A DNA stretch of 38,455 bases from a bacterium (GTDB lineage Bacteria; Krumholzibacteriota; Krumholzibacteriia; LZORAL124-64-63): positions 1 to 38,455 of the forward strand of contig WJIQ01000085.1 of the NCBI GenBank assembly GCA_014730255.1, written 5' to 3'. The notes below the pieces were generated by a model that worked only from the letters and a program-made list of their open reading frames with translations, was not told the DNA's origin and did no database searches. This document shows, piece after piece, positions 25,380 through 37,431 of this stretch. Each line of letters starts with the position of its first letter. Position 1 is the stretch's first letter. Position numbers and translations under genes: made by a program.

Positions 25380-26684
25380 ATGATCGACCGTTACGCGACC
25401 AGGGAGATGACCGCCATCTGGAGCGACCAGGCGCGTTTCGAGCGCTGGCAGGAGGTGGAGGTCGTGGTCTGCGAGGTCCGCGCGGCCCGGGGCGAGATCC
25501 CCGCCGAGGCCGCGCGCGAGATCCGCGAGAAGGCCCGCTTCGACACCGCACGGGTGCTCGAGATCGAGGCGACGGTCCAGCACGACGTGATCGCCTTCCT
25601 GACCAACCTCGCCGAGCACATCGGTCCGGCCAGCCGGTTCGTCCACCAGGGCATGACCAGCAGCGACCTCCTGGACACGGCCTTCGCGATGCAGATCCGC
25701 GACGCGGGCACGGTGCTGCGCGCGGCGCTGGTCGAGCTGCTGAACACCGTCGAGGCGAAGGCGGTCGCGCACCGGGACACGGTCATGATGGGGCGCAGCC
25801 ACGGGATCCACGCCGAGCCGACCACCTTCGGCCTGAAGCTGCTCGTGTACTGGGAAGCCCTGCGACGCGGCCTGCACCGTCTGGACGCCGGCATCGCCGA
25901 GTGCAGCTACGGGCAGATCTCCGGAGCGGTGGGCACCCACGCGCACCTGGACCCGGCCGTCGGCGAGGCGGTCTGCGAGAAGCTGGGGCTCGTCTGCGCG
26001 CCGGTCTCCACGCAGGTCCTGCAGCGCGACCGCCACGCCGCGTTCCTGGGCGCGGTCTCGCTGGCGGGGGCGACGCTCGAGCAGATGGCCGTCGAGATCC
26101 GCAACCTGCAGCGCACCGACGTCCACGAGGTCGAGGAGCCGTTCGGCAAGGGGCAGAAGGGCTCGAGCGCCATGCCCCACAAGAAGAACCCGATCGTCTC
26201 GGAGAAGATCACCGGCATGGCCCGTCTGCTGCGGGGCTACGCCCATGCGGCCACCGAGAACGTGGCCCTGTGGCACGAGCGGGACATCAGCCACAGCTCG
26301 GTCGAGCGGATCATCTTCCCCGACGCCTGCCACACCCTGCACCACATGCTGCGCAAGATGACCTGGCTGATCGACGGCCTGGTGGTCTTCGAGGACCAGA
26401 TGCGGGCGAACATGGAGAAGGTGCGCGGCATGTACTTCTCCCAGCCCGTCCTGCTCGCGCTCACCGAGGCGGGCATGAGCCGCGAGGACGCCTACGCCCG
26501 CGTGCAGACCTGCGCCATGCGCGTCTGGGACGAGGACGTGAGCCTGCGGCAGGCCGTCGGCGAGGACGAGGAGATCACCGCGCTCCTGGACACCGCGACG
26601 CTCGACCGCTGCTTCGAGCTGGATCATCAGCTCCGCCACGTGCCGCACCTGTTCACCCGGACGCTGGCGGGCAAGGACTTCTAG
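25380..26684 (+). CDS. purB: Adenylosuccinate lyase
   Basis: It cleaves SAICAR to AICAR and adenylosuccinate to AMP, both releasing fumarate, in purine synthesis. The 434-residue protein has the family motifs H68 (VQHDV), TSSDLLDT (93-100), H141 ([14 protein letters not shown]) and the flexible signature loop [12 protein letters not shown] (260-271) with the catalytic serine. Length is normal for the short PurB type. The ATG at 25380 has GGAGG about eight bases upstream. The stop TAG directly touches the ATG of the next gene. It opens the block of purine genes in this window but is separated from purL by the iron protein. Confidence 0.96.
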   Translation: MIDRYATREMTAIWSDQARFERWQEVEVVVCEVRAARGEIPAEAAREIREKARFDTARVLEIEATVQHDVIAFLTNLAEHIGPASRFVHQGMTSSDLLDTAFAMQIRDAGTVLRAALVELLNTVEAKAVAHRDTVMMGRSHGIHAEPTTFGLKLLVYWEALRRGLHRLDAGIAECSYGQISGAVGTHAHLDPAVGEAVCEKLGLVCAPVSTQVLQRDRHAAFLGAVSLAGATLEQMAVEIRNLQRTDVHEVEEPFGKGQKGSSAMPHKKNPIVSEKITGMARLLRGYAHAATENVALWHERDISHSSVERIIFPDACHTLHHMLRKMTWLIDGLVVFEDQMRANMEKVRGMYFSQPVLLALTEAGMSREDAYARVQTCAMRVWDEDVSLRQAVGEDEEITALLDTATLDRCFELDHQLRHVPHLFTRTLAGKDF

Positions 26685-27557
26685 ATGACCGACGTCAGCC
26701 CCCGGACCCGACGCATGCTGCTGCGCGCGCAGCGCAACGAGATCAACGCGCACCACGTCTACAGGCGGCTGGCGCGGATGGCGCGCAGCGCGACGAACCG
26801 CGAGGTGCTCGAGCGCATCGCCGCCGACGAGCTGCGCCACGCCCGCATGTGGCGCGACCGCAGCGGCCTCGAGGTCAAGCCGGACTGGCTCCTGGTGTAC
26901 GGATTCGCGGCGCTCGTGCGGGTGCTCGGCATCACCTTCGGCATCAAGCTGCTGGAGATCGCCGAGGCGCGGGCGCAGATCGACTACGACGCCCTGGTGG
27001 CCGCGGTCCCGGAGGCGCGCGAGGTGCTGACCGAGGAGGCCGACCACGAGAAGGTCCTCTTCGAGATGCTCGACGACTCGGTGCTGGCGAACGTGGGCTC
27101 GATCGTGCTGGGGCTGAACGACGCCCTGGTGGAGCTGACCGGGGCGCTGGCGGGGCTCAGCTTCGCCTTCCAGAACACGCAGCTCGTGGCCCTGTCCGGC
27201 CTGGTGACCGGCATCGCCGCCTCGTTCAGCATGGCGGCGAGCGAGTACCTCTCCCGGCGGGCCGAGGACGCGGCGGGGGCGGGCAAGTCGGCGCTGTTCA
27301 CGGGGGTGGCGTACATCGTCACCGTCGCCGTGCTCGTCGCGCCCTTCCTGATCGTCGACGACCATCGGGTCGCCCTGGCGGCCACGCTCACGGTCGCGGT
27401 CCTGATCGTGGCGGTGTTCACGTTCTACCTCTCGGTGGCCAGGGGGCTGCCGTTCCGGCGCCGGTTCCTGGAGATGGCCGGGATCAGCCTCGGCGTGGCC
27501 GCCGTGAGCTTCGGCATCGGCATCGGGATCAAGCACCTGCTGGGGGTGGAGATCTGA
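26685..27557 (+). CDS. Ferritin-like domain fused to VIT1/CCC1-type transporter (MbfA-like)
   Basis: The 290-residue protein has an N-terminal ferritin-like four-helix domain (1-128). Its di-iron ligand candidates are E19 (NEINAHHVY), E49/H52 (DELRHARMW), E91/E94 (EIAEARAQ) and E118/H121/E122 (EEADHEK). A VIT1/CCC1-type membrane domain follows (129-290), with NDALVELTGALAGLS, FSMAASEYLS and three further hydrophobic segments. Such proteins bind iron at the cytoplasmic face and move iron or manganese across the membrane. The ATG starts directly after the purB TAG, so it is translationally coupled to purB; a metabolic link is not obvious. Confidence 0.88.
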   Translation: MTDVSPRTRRMLLRAQRNEINAHHVYRRLARMARSATNREVLERIAADELRHARMWRDRSGLEVKPDWLLVYGFAALVRVLGITFGIKLLEIAEARAQIDYDALVAAVPEAREVLTEEADHEKVLFEMLDDSVLANVGSIVLGLNDALVELTGALAGLSFAFQNTQLVALSGLVTGIAASFSMAASEYLSRRAEDAAGAGKSALFTGVAYIVTVAVLVAPFLIVDDHRVALAATLTVAVLIVAVFTFYLSVARGLPFRRRFLEMAGISLGVAAVSFGIGIGIKHLLGVEI

Positions 27558-27602
27558 GCGGATCCGGCGGCTCCGGCCGACCCGCTTCCACCTTTTGGTT
27601 TT

Positions 27603-27641
27603 CGAGGTCAGGAGTTACATTGTCCGTTCTTGCCGACCTCG
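27603..27641 (+). promoter_or_regulatory. Possible promoter/leader element before purL
   Basis: CGAGGTC (27603-27609) and GACCTCG (27635-27641) form a 7-bp inverted repeat flanking a TACATT hexamer (27616-27621), which could be a -10 box. TTGGTT at 27595-27600 would be a -35 box with a short 15-base spacer. The gap of 123 bases between the iron protein and purL leaves room for a promoter. No purine riboswitch was recognised. Confidence 0.3.
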
Positions 27642-27680
27642 CCCTCGTTTCCGATCCGTCGTTCACCTCAGGGGGTCTCC

Positions 27681-30600
27681 GTGGCGCTCAAGGATGAGAG
27701 TTTCGCTCCTATTCCCGTCGGTTCCCACGATGACGACAGCCTGCGGGAGTACCTGCGGGAGCACGGCCTGACCCTCGCCGCGAGCGAGGCGCGCAAGGTG
27801 GCCGACCTCCTCGGCCGCGATCCCACCCTGACCGAGCTGACCCTCTTCGACACCATGTGGAGCGAGCACTGCTCGTACAAGAGCAGCCGGCCGTACCTCA
27901 AGAAGCACCTGCCCAACGACGCCTCGAACGTGGTGATCGGCCCGGTGGAGGACGCCGGCGTGGTCGATTTCGGCGAGATCGACGGCCGGCGCTGGGGGGT
28001 CATCGTCGCCCACGAGAGCCACAATCACCCCAGCCAGGTGATGCCCGTCGAGGGGGCGGCCACCGGCATCGGCGGCATCGTGCGCGACGTCTACTGCATG
28101 GGCGGCGACGTGATCGCGGTGCTCGATCCGCTGCGCTTCGGCTGGCCCGAGACCGAGGACGAGCACGACACCGGTGCGGCGCACCGTCGCGACATCGCCC
28201 GCGAGGTGGTCACCGGCATCTGGGAGTACGCCAACGCCCTGGGCGTGCCCAACCTGGGCGGGGACGTCTACTTCCATCACTCGTACGACGAGAACTGCCT
28301 GGTCAACGTGGTCGCCGTCGGTCTGGTCGATCAGGCCCGCATCACGCACAGCCGGGTGCCCCGGCAGGCGGCCGACGAGCCCTACGATCTGATCCTCGTG
28401 GGCAAGCCGACCGACTGGTCGGGCATGGGCGGCGCGGCGTTCGCCTCGGCCACGCTCGATGCCGCCGCGGCCACGGAGAACAAGGGCTCGGTGCAGACGC
28501 CCGACCCGTTCCTCAAGCGCATCCTGACCGTGGCCAACCGCGCGGTCCTGGAGCTGTGCCACGACGAGGGCGTCGAGATCGGGTTCAAGGACCTCGGGGC
28601 CGGGGGCGTCAGCTGCGTGACGAGCGAGCTCTGCGATGCCGGCGGCTTCGGTTGCGACGTCGATCTCGAGCTGGTCCACCAGATCGCCGACCTGCCCGCG
28701 CGGGTCTGCGCCTGCAGCGAGACCCAGGAGCGGTACGGGCTGGCCGTGCCGCGGCGCCTGGTCGACCGCATCCTGAAGGTCTACAACGAGGATTTCGCCC
28801 TGCCCGGCGTCTATGACGGCGCGTGCGCGGTGCGCATCGGCGAGGTCACGACCGAGCGCCGGTACGTCCTGCGCCGCGGCCAGGAGATCCTGGCCGACGC
28901 GCCCATCGACACCATCACCGAGGGCATCCGCTACGACCGGCCCACCGCGCCGCCCGTGCGCGACGAGGTGCCGGCCGATCTGCGGCTGCCCGAGGTCCCG
29001 GCCGAGGCGATCGCCGGCGAGTGGCGGACGCTCATGGCCCACCCGAACATCGCCAGCCGCGAGTACCTGTTCCGGCACTACGACTCCGAGGTGCAGGCGG
29101 GCACGATCCTGCGCCCCGGAGAGGCCGACGCGGGCGTCGTCGCCCCCGTCGCGGGCAGTCGCCGGGCCGTGGCCATGACGGTCGACGGCAACCCGCTGCT
29201 CGGCCTCGTCGACCCGTATGCCGCCGGTGCGCGGGCCGTGGTCGAGGCCTGCCGCAACGTCGTCTGCGTGGGCGGCGAGCCGGCGGCGATCACCGATTGC
29301 CTGAACTTCGGCAACCCCGAGGAGCCCCACGCGATGTGGACCTTCGCCGAGGGCGTACGCGGCGTCGGCGACGCCTGCCGTGGCGTCGGCCGCCTCTCGG
29401 CACCCGAGGAGCCGCTGCCGGTGATCTCGGGCAACGTCAGCTTCTACAACCAGTCGGCCAGTGGCCGCTCGGTGGCCCCGTCGCCCATCGTTGCCTGCGT
29501 CGGCGTGGTCGACGACCACCGCACCAGCCGCAGCCAGCACTTCAAGACCGCCGGCGACCGCATCTACCTGGTCGGCCGCCCGGTGCGCGAGACCGGGGGC
29601 AGCCTCTATCTCGACCTGGGGTTCGCGACGGGCCGGCCGGCCGTGCCGGAGCTCGACCTCGCGGCCGTCCGCCACGAGCTGTCGGCCGTGCTCTCGCTGG
29701 TCCGCGCCGGCATCGCCACGGCCGTGCACGACATCAGCGACGGCGGCCTGGCGGTCGCGCTCGCCGAGATGGCCATCGGTCTGGAGGGCCAGCAGCGCCT
29801 GGGCGCGAGCCTTGCGTTGCCGCGCGATCTGGACGACCTCACGCTGCGCGAGGCGCTCTTCTCGGAAGCGGGCGGCTTCCTGGTGACCTGCCGCGCCGAG
29901 AGTGCGGTGGAGGTCGAGAAGCTGCTCAGCTTCGGCGAGGCGGCCTGGTGGCGGATCGGCGAGGTGACCGACGACGGCCGCCTGAGCGTGAGCGCGAGCG
30001 ACGGCGATGCGACCGACGTGGCCGTCGACGATCTGGCCGCCGCCTGGCAGCGGACGCTCCCGTGGCTCTTCGGGGGCGAGGCGGCCGTCGAGCAGGTGCC
30101 CGGGGTGCCGACGGTCATGCCGTCGGACGCGCCCCGGCAGCCGGGCCCGGCGGTGCTGACCCGCCGGCCGCGCGTGGCGGTGCTGCAGCTGCCCGGCGTC
30201 AACTGCGAGGACGAGTCGGCGCGGTCGATCGAGGCGGTCGGCGGCGAGGCCGAGATCTTCCGCTGGACCCGCAGCGCCGACGAGCTGGAGCGCTTCGACG
30301 GCTACCTGATCCCCGGCGGCTTCAGCTACCAGGACCGCGTCCGGGCCGGCGCCATCGCCGCCAAGGACCCCCTGCTGCACGTGCTGCGGTCGGCCGCGGC
30401 CGGCGGCAAGCCCATCCTCGGGATCTGCAACGGGTGCCAGGTGCTGGTCGAGGCGGGGATCGTGCCGGGCATCGAGCCGGGCGCCGTGGAGGTGGCGCTG
30501 GCGGCGAACCGGGCGCCGGGACGGCGCGGCTACTACTCGCGATGGGTCAACCTGGAGACCGTGCCCGGCAGCCGGTGCGCGTTCCTCGACGGGATCGACG

Positions 30601-30956
30601 CCTCGTTCCCCGTGCCCGTCGCCCACGCCGAGGGCCGTTTCACGCACGAGGACCCCGGCTTCTTCGATCGGCTGCACGATGACGGATTGATCGCCCTGCG
30701 CTACAGTCGCTTCGCCGGCGGCAGCGGCGGCAATCCCAACGGCTCGCTGCTCGATGCGGCGGGATTGACCGACACGGGAGGGCACGTCCTGGCGCTCATG
30801 CCGCATCCCGAGCGGGCGCTGCGGCTGCGCATGGTGCCCGAGGATCTGCCCCACCCCTGGGGCTCGCTGCGCCGCCAGGCGGCGGGCGACCCGGAGCGGC
30901 TGGAGGCCGCCGGCCCCGGCTGGTGGCTGCTGCGACGACTGATCGAGCTCTGCTGA
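27681..30956 (+). CDS. purL: Phosphoribosylformylglycinamidine synthase, PurL-PurQ fusion
   Basis: It converts FGAR to FGAM using ATP and glutamine-derived ammonia. The 1091-residue protein is a small-type PurL (about 1-825) with MWSEHCSYKSSRPYLK, HNHPSQVMPVEGAATGIGG, a second half with GNPLLGLVDPYAAGARAV and HDISDGGLAVALAEM. It is fused to a PurQ glutaminase (about 831-1091) with nucleophile Cys916 in GICNGCQ and the MPHPERA His/Glu. There is no PurS-like N-terminal domain, unlike the large PurL of Proteobacteria. The start is the GTG at 27681, with AGGGGGT five bases upstream; no in-frame ATG lies near. The next gene may supply the PurS function. Confidence 0.93.
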   Translation: MALKDESFAPIPVGSHDDDSLREYLREHGLTLAASEARKVADLLGRDPTLTELTLFDTMWSEHCSYKSSRPYLKKHLPNDASNVVIGPVEDAGVVDFGEIDGRRWGVIVAHESHNHPSQVMPVEGAATGIGGIVRDVYCMGGDVIAVLDPLRFGWPETEDEHDTGAAHRRDIAREVVTGIWEYANALGVPNLGGDVYFHHSYDENCLVNVVAVGLVDQARITHSRVPRQAADEPYDLILVGKPTDWSGMGGAAFASATLDAAAATENKGSVQTPDPFLKRILTVANRAVLELCHDEGVEIGFKDLGAGGVSCVTSELCDAGGFGCDVDLELVHQIADLPARVCACSETQERYGLAVPRRLVDRILKVYNEDFALPGVYDGACAVRIGEVTTERRYVLRRGQEILADAPIDTITEGIRYDRPTAPPVRDEVPADLRLPEVPAEAIAGEWRTLMAHPNIASREYLFRHYDSEVQAGTILRPGEADAGVVAPVAGSRRAVAMTVDGNPLLGLVDPYAAGARAVVEACRNVVCVGGEPAAITDCLNFGNPEEPHAMWTFAEGVRGVGDACRGVGRLSAPEEPLPVISGNVSFYNQSASGRSVAPSPIVACVGVVDDHRTSRSQHFKTAGDRIYLVGRPVRETGGSLYLDLGFATGRPAVPELDLAAVRHELSAVLSLVRAGIATAVHDISDGGLAVALAEMAIGLEGQQRLGASLALPRDLDDLTLREALFSEAGGFLVTCRAESAVEVEKLLSFGEAAWWRIGEVTDDGRLSVSASDGDATDVAVDDLAAAWQRTLPWLFGGEAAVEQVPGVPTVMPSDAPRQPGPAVLTRRPRVAVLQLPGVNCEDESARSIEAVGGEAEIFRWTRSADELERFDGYLIPGGFSYQDRVRAGAIAAKDPLLHVLRSAAAGGKPILGICNGCQVLVEAGIVPGIEPGAVEVALAANRAPGRRGYYSRWVNLETVPGSRCAFLDGIDASFPVPVAHAEGRFTHEDPGFFDRLHDDGLIALRYSRFAGGSGGNPNGSLLDAAGLTDTGGHVLALMPHPERALRLRMVPEDLPHPWGSLRRQAAGDPERLEAAGPGWWLLRRLIELC

Positions 30957-30978
30957 ACGACGACGAGGGACGCGCACG

Positions 30979-31584
30979 ATGACGACCCGGACGACATTGC
31001 TGGTGAGCCACAAGGGTGTCGACCTGCACGCGGCGACGGCCGTGCGCGTGATGCAGCGGCGGCTCGAGGACGGCGACGCGCTGCACCGGCTGGCGCGCTG
31101 CGAGCTGCACACGTTCACGGACGACGGCGAGCGCTGCCGGGTGACCGATCTGCTGGAGATCGGCCGCTACTTCAACCCGAACAAGCATCACTACGGCCAT
31201 TTCGAGTGGACCACGGCCGAGACGGACGCGTTCGACGATCCGGCGCCGGGTGGCGCCACGCTGGCCGCCGCGTGGCCGGGCGAGGCGGTCGCCAGCGACA
31301 CGGACGCGCCGGGAGCCGGGCTGTACGAGCGCCTGCTCGGCGGGCCGGTCCCCGAGGGCTGCGTCGCGGTCGACCTGGCGGCCATGCCCCTGGGCGACCA
31401 TGAGGTCGTGCGCAGCGGCGTGCTCTGGCGGCTGGTGCTGGCCGACGACGGTCGCGCCCCCGAGCGTCTCGCCGAGCGCCTGGCCATCGCGCGCAGCGGG
31501 GTCCAGGGCCTGCTCGTCAACCCGCACCTCGACCGCTGGCTGATCCGCGTGCAGCGCGCCCAGGATGAGGGAGGACCCGCATGA
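30979..31584 (+). CDS. Uncharacterised protein with PurS-like C-terminal region
   Basis: The 201-residue protein lies between purLQ and purF and overlaps purF by ATGA. The N-terminal part contains the striking segment FNPNKHHYGHFEW (65-77). The C-terminal part (about 146-190) reads GVLWRLVLADD then helical residues and GLLVNPHLDRWLIRV. That follows the layout of the PurS end (strand, helix, then LLxNPxIExxxI). PurS is the small third subunit needed by short PurL enzymes, and none is fused to the PurL here. I infer that this protein may fill that role; homology is not proven by eye. No signal peptide or TM segment. GAGGGA lies nine bases before the ATG. Confidence 0.7.
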   Translation: MTTRTTLLVSHKGVDLHAATAVRVMQRRLEDGDALHRLARCELHTFTDDGERCRVTDLLEIGRYFNPNKHHYGHFEWTTAETDAFDDPAPGGATLAAAWPGEAVASDTDAPGAGLYERLLGGPVPEGCVAVDLAAMPLGDHEVVRSGVLWRLVLADDGRAPERLAERLAIARSGVQGLLVNPHLDRWLIRVQRAQDEGGPA

Positions 31585-33034
31585 TCGAGGAACGACACTG
31601 GCGTGAGGAATGCGGCGTGGTGGGTGTGGCCGGGGTCAGCGGCGCCGCCGAGCTCACCTCCATGGCATTGCACGCGCTGCAGCACCGCGGACAGGAATCG
31701 GCCGGCATCACGGTCTCGGACGGGCACCTCATCCACACCCACAAGGCCATGGGCCTGGTGACCAAGGTGTTCAAGGAGGACGTGCTGAAGACCATGCCCG
31801 GCAGCTACGCCATCGGGCACGTCCGCTACTCGACCAGCGGGTCGAGCAACCTGATCAACGCCCAGCCCATCCAGGTGGCCAATCACCGCGGGGCGGTCAG
31901 CCTGGCGCACAACGGCAACCTGGTCAACGCGCCGGAGCTGCGACGGGCCATGGAGCAGGACGGATCCATCTTCTCGACCACGAGCGACAGCGAGGTGATC
32001 CTGCACCTGATGGCGCGCAGCAAGGCCGAGCTGGCCGAGGATGCCCTCCTGGAGGTCCTGCCCGAGGTGCGCGGGGCCTACAGCCTGGTCGTGATCACCG
32101 GCAGCAAGGTGATCGCCGCCCGCGATCCCCTCGGCTTCCGGCCGCTGTGCCTCGGGCGCTTCAAGGACCGTTACGTCGTCGCCAGCGAGAGCTGCGCCTT
32201 CGACATCATCGGCGCGCGGTACCTGCGAGACGTCGAGCCCGGCGAGCTGGTGGTCCTCGGCGACGGCGAGCTGGTGAGCCGCCGCGTCGCGCCGCCGGAG
32301 CGGGAGCGCCGCTGCGTGTTCGAGCACGTGTACTTCTCGCGCCCGGACAGCCACGTCTTCGGCACCAGCGTCGAGCGCGTGCGCCGGCGCAGCGGGGAGA
32401 TCCTGGGCGACGAGGCGCCGGTCGAGGCCGACCTGGTGACCGCCGTGCCGGACAGCAGCAACACCGCGGCGCTCGGCTTCGCGCGGGCGACCGGTCTGCC
32501 CTTCGAGATGGCGCTGATCCGCAACCACTACATCGGCCGCACGTTCATCTCGCCGGCGCAGCAGGTGCGCGACATGTCCGTGCGCATCAAGTTCAACCCG
32601 GTGCGCGAGGTGGTCGCCGGCAAGCGCATCGTCATGGTCGACGACTCGATCGTGCGCGGGACGACCATGCGCAAGCTGGTCAAGCTGATGCGCCAGGCCG
32701 GGGCCGCCGAGGTCCACCTGCGCATCGCCTCGCCGCCGGTGACCAACCCCTGCTACTACGGCATCGACACGCCGGTGCGCAAGGAGCTGATCGCCAGCAG
32801 CCACGAGGTCGAGGAGATCGCGGCCTACCTGCGCGTCGAGAGCCTGCACTACCTGAGCCTGGAGGGCCTGTTGCAGGCCACCGGCGAGGCCGAGCGCTAC
32901 TGCACGGCCTGCTTCTCCGGACAGTACCCCGTGCCGTTCGAGACCGACATGGACAAGGCCGTCTTCGACCGGCACGCCCGCGGGGCCGAGCTCATCCTCA
33001 AGCCCCGCTCCGGGGACGAGAGCGCCCGCGAGTC

Positions 33035-33038
<4 letters not shown>
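31581..33038 (+). CDS. purF: Amidophosphoribosyltransferase
   Basis: It makes 5-phosphoribosylamine from PRPP and glutamine, the first step of purine synthesis. The 485-residue protein has a 10-residue propeptide before the nucleophile Cys11 (EECGVVGV). A class II glutaminase domain follows (ALQHRGQESAG, GHVRYSTSG, LAHNGNLVN). The PRPP loop VMVDDSIVRGTT lies in the transferase domain. Cysteines in RRCVFEHVYF, NPCYYGID and CTACFSG are at the positions that bind the [4Fe-4S] cluster in the Bacillus-type enzyme, so this is the cluster-containing, propeptide-processed type. The ATG overlaps the previous stop, and its own stop overlaps the next gene, both by ATGA. Confidence 0.96.
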
Positions 33039-35752
<2,714 letters not shown>

Positions 35753-35774
35753 ACGACGCAACGAAAACGAGATC

Positions 35775-37331
35775 ATGCGGAAGGACATCATCATCAACTC
35801 CACCCCCAACGAGGTTCGCGTGGCGATCCTCGAGGACGGCGAGGTGGTGGAGCTGCTCATCGAACGCGCCGAGTCGCGGCGCATCGTCGGCAACATCTAC
35901 AAGGGCAAGGTCACCTCGGTCAAACCGGGCCTGCAGGCCGCGTTCGTGGACATCGGCCTGGAGAAGGCCGGATTCCTGCACGCGAGCGACGTCCAGCACG
36001 GCGGGACCGGTGACGAGGAGGAGGACGACGACGCCGGCGGCGGCGACCGTCGCCGCGGCCGCAACGAGGCCGTCCCGGACATCGCCACGCAGCTGAAGGT
36101 GGGCGACGAGATCCTCGTGCAGGTCACCAAGGAGCCCATCAGCACCAAGGGGCCGCGCCTGACCGCCGACCTGTCGCTGCCCGGACGCTACCTGGTGATG
36201 ATGCCCAAGGGCCGTCACATCGGCGTCTCGCGCAAGATCGCCGACCGCCGCGAGCGGGTACGCCTGAAGCAGCACCTGCAGCAGCACCGGCCCGACCGCG
36301 GCGCGTTCATCATCCGCACCGCCGCCGAGGGGGCCGACGAGAACGCGATCCGCAACGACGTGCGCTACCTCTCCGACCTCAGCGACGGCATTCGCGAGAC
36401 GTCGTCCGGGGTGCCCGCGCCCGGCCTGGTCCACGAGGACGTCGGCCTGGTGGTGGGGCTCATCCGCGACATCTTCAAGGAGGACGTCGAGGAGCTGATC
36501 ATCGACGACGAGGAGGACCGGCGCCGCCTCATCGAGTACGCGCGGATCTTCGCACCGGAGCTCGAGAAGCGCATCCGCTTCTACACCGGCGACCTGCCGA
36601 TCTTCGACCACTACGACATCGAGCCCGAGATCAAGAAGTCCCTGGACACCCGCGTCTGGATGAAGAAGGGCGGCTACCTGATCATCGAGCCCACCGAGGC
36701 GCTGGTCTCCATCGACGTCAACACCGGCCGCTTCACCGGCAAGCGCAACCAGGAAGACACCATCGTCCAGACCAACATGATGGCCGCGCGCGAGGTGGCC
36801 CGGCAGCTGCGGCTGCGCGACCTCGGGGGCATCATCGTCGTCGACTTCATCGACATGGAGACCGAGGCCAACAAGCGCCGCGTGCTCAGCGAGCTGCGCA
36901 ACCACCTCAAGCGCGACCGCGCCCGCACCAAGGTCTTCCAGGTCTCGGGCCTCGGCCTGATCGAGATGAGCCGCCAGCGCGTCCGGCCGTCGCTGCTCAG
37001 CCAGCTCTCCGACCCCTGCCCGTACTGCACCGGGACCGGCAAGGTCCTCTCGCTCGAGACGATGAGCAACCGCATCGAGCGTCTGGTGCACCGGATCGCC
37101 ATCGTCACCAAGGAGAAGCGCCTGCAGATCCAGGCCAACCCCATGCTCGCGCTCTACCTGCTCGAGGAGCGGCCCGAGCAGTTCCGCGAGATGTGCCGGG
37201 CGTTCAACCTCGAGGTCAACGTCATGGACGACCCCGGCCTGCACGTCGAGGACTTCCGGATCGTCTCGCTGGAGAGCGAGAAAGATCTCATCGCCGAGTT
37301 CGAGCGGAAGGCGAAGTCGCGGCGGCGGTAG
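35775..37331 (+). CDS. rng: Ribonuclease G (Rne/Rng family)
   Basis: This endoribonuclease processes rRNA and decays mRNA at single-stranded 5'-monophosphate sites. The 518-residue protein starts directly at the family N-terminus, with an S1 RNA-binding domain at about 36-125 (GNIYKGKVTSVKPGLQAAFVDIG). Catalytic metal ligands are D314 (VSIDVNTGRF) and D357 (IVVDFIDM). The zinc-link CPYC (415-418) in DPCPYCTGTGK mediates dimerisation. The long C-terminal scaffold of RNase E is absent. An acidic then basic insert (about 75-97, GDEEEDDDAGGGDRRRGR) interrupts the S1 domain. It follows the radical SAM gene by 22 bases and is likely in its operon. Confidence 0.95.
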   Translation: MRKDIIINSTPNEVRVAILEDGEVVELLIERAESRRIVGNIYKGKVTSVKPGLQAAFVDIGLEKAGFLHASDVQHGGTGDEEEDDDAGGGDRRRGRNEAVPDIATQLKVGDEILVQVTKEPISTKGPRLTADLSLPGRYLVMMPKGRHIGVSRKIADRRERVRLKQHLQQHRPDRGAFIIRTAAEGADENAIRNDVRYLSDLSDGIRETSSGVPAPGLVHEDVGLVVGLIRDIFKEDVEELIIDDEEDRRRLIEYARIFAPELEKRIRFYTGDLPIFDHYDIEPEIKKSLDTRVWMKKGGYLIIEPTEALVSIDVNTGRFTGKRNQEDTIVQTNMMAAREVARQLRLRDLGGIIVVDFIDMETEANKRRVLSELRNHLKRDRARTKVFQVSGLGLIEMSRQRVRPSLLSQLSDPCPYCTGTGKVLSLETMSNRIERLVHRIAIVTKEKRLQIQANPMLALYLLEERPEQFREMCRAFNLEVNVMDDPGLHVEDFRIVSLESEKDLIAEFERKAKSRRR

Positions 37332-37412
37332 GGACGGAATCGGACACGTGCGGGCGGGCAGGTCCTCGCGCCCTCGGCGCTGCGGAGTTGCCCGCCCGCT
37401 CGTATCCGTCCC
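37331..37412. repeat. Nested inverted repeat between convergent genes, possible terminator
   Basis: There are three nested stems. The outer is GGGACGGA (37331-37338) with TCCGTCCC (37405-37412); the middle is GCGGGCGGGCA (37350-37360) with TGCCCGCCCGC (37389-37399). The inner is GCGCC (37368-37372) with GGCGC (37376-37380). The outer arm starts on the last base of the rng stop codon, and the other flank precedes the convergent glycosyltransferase stop by 19 bases. No T-run follows. Confidence 0.65.
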
Positions 37413-37431
37413 CGCCGTCCGCGGCGGCGAC

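Noticed and set aside
25215-27536. Minus-strand frame extending the phosphatase-like lipoprotein upstream to about 1214 residues
   Set aside because: The extension is antisense to purB and the iron protein. The ATG at 25214 gives a proper lipoprotein signal, ribosome-binding site and promoter.
27558-27680. Possible purine riboswitch before purL
   Set aside because: The gap is only 123 bases and I could not find the conserved three-way-junction core of a purine riboswitch; only a 7-bp inverted repeat is present.
27663-31118. An uninterrupted 1151-codon reading frame on the minus strand opposite purL-purQ
   Set aside because: It is a shadow frame caused by the strong third-position GC bias. 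The protein is low-complexity His/Arg/Val/Asp-rich with no recognisable domain, and the opposite strand encodes conserved PurL and PurQ motifs.
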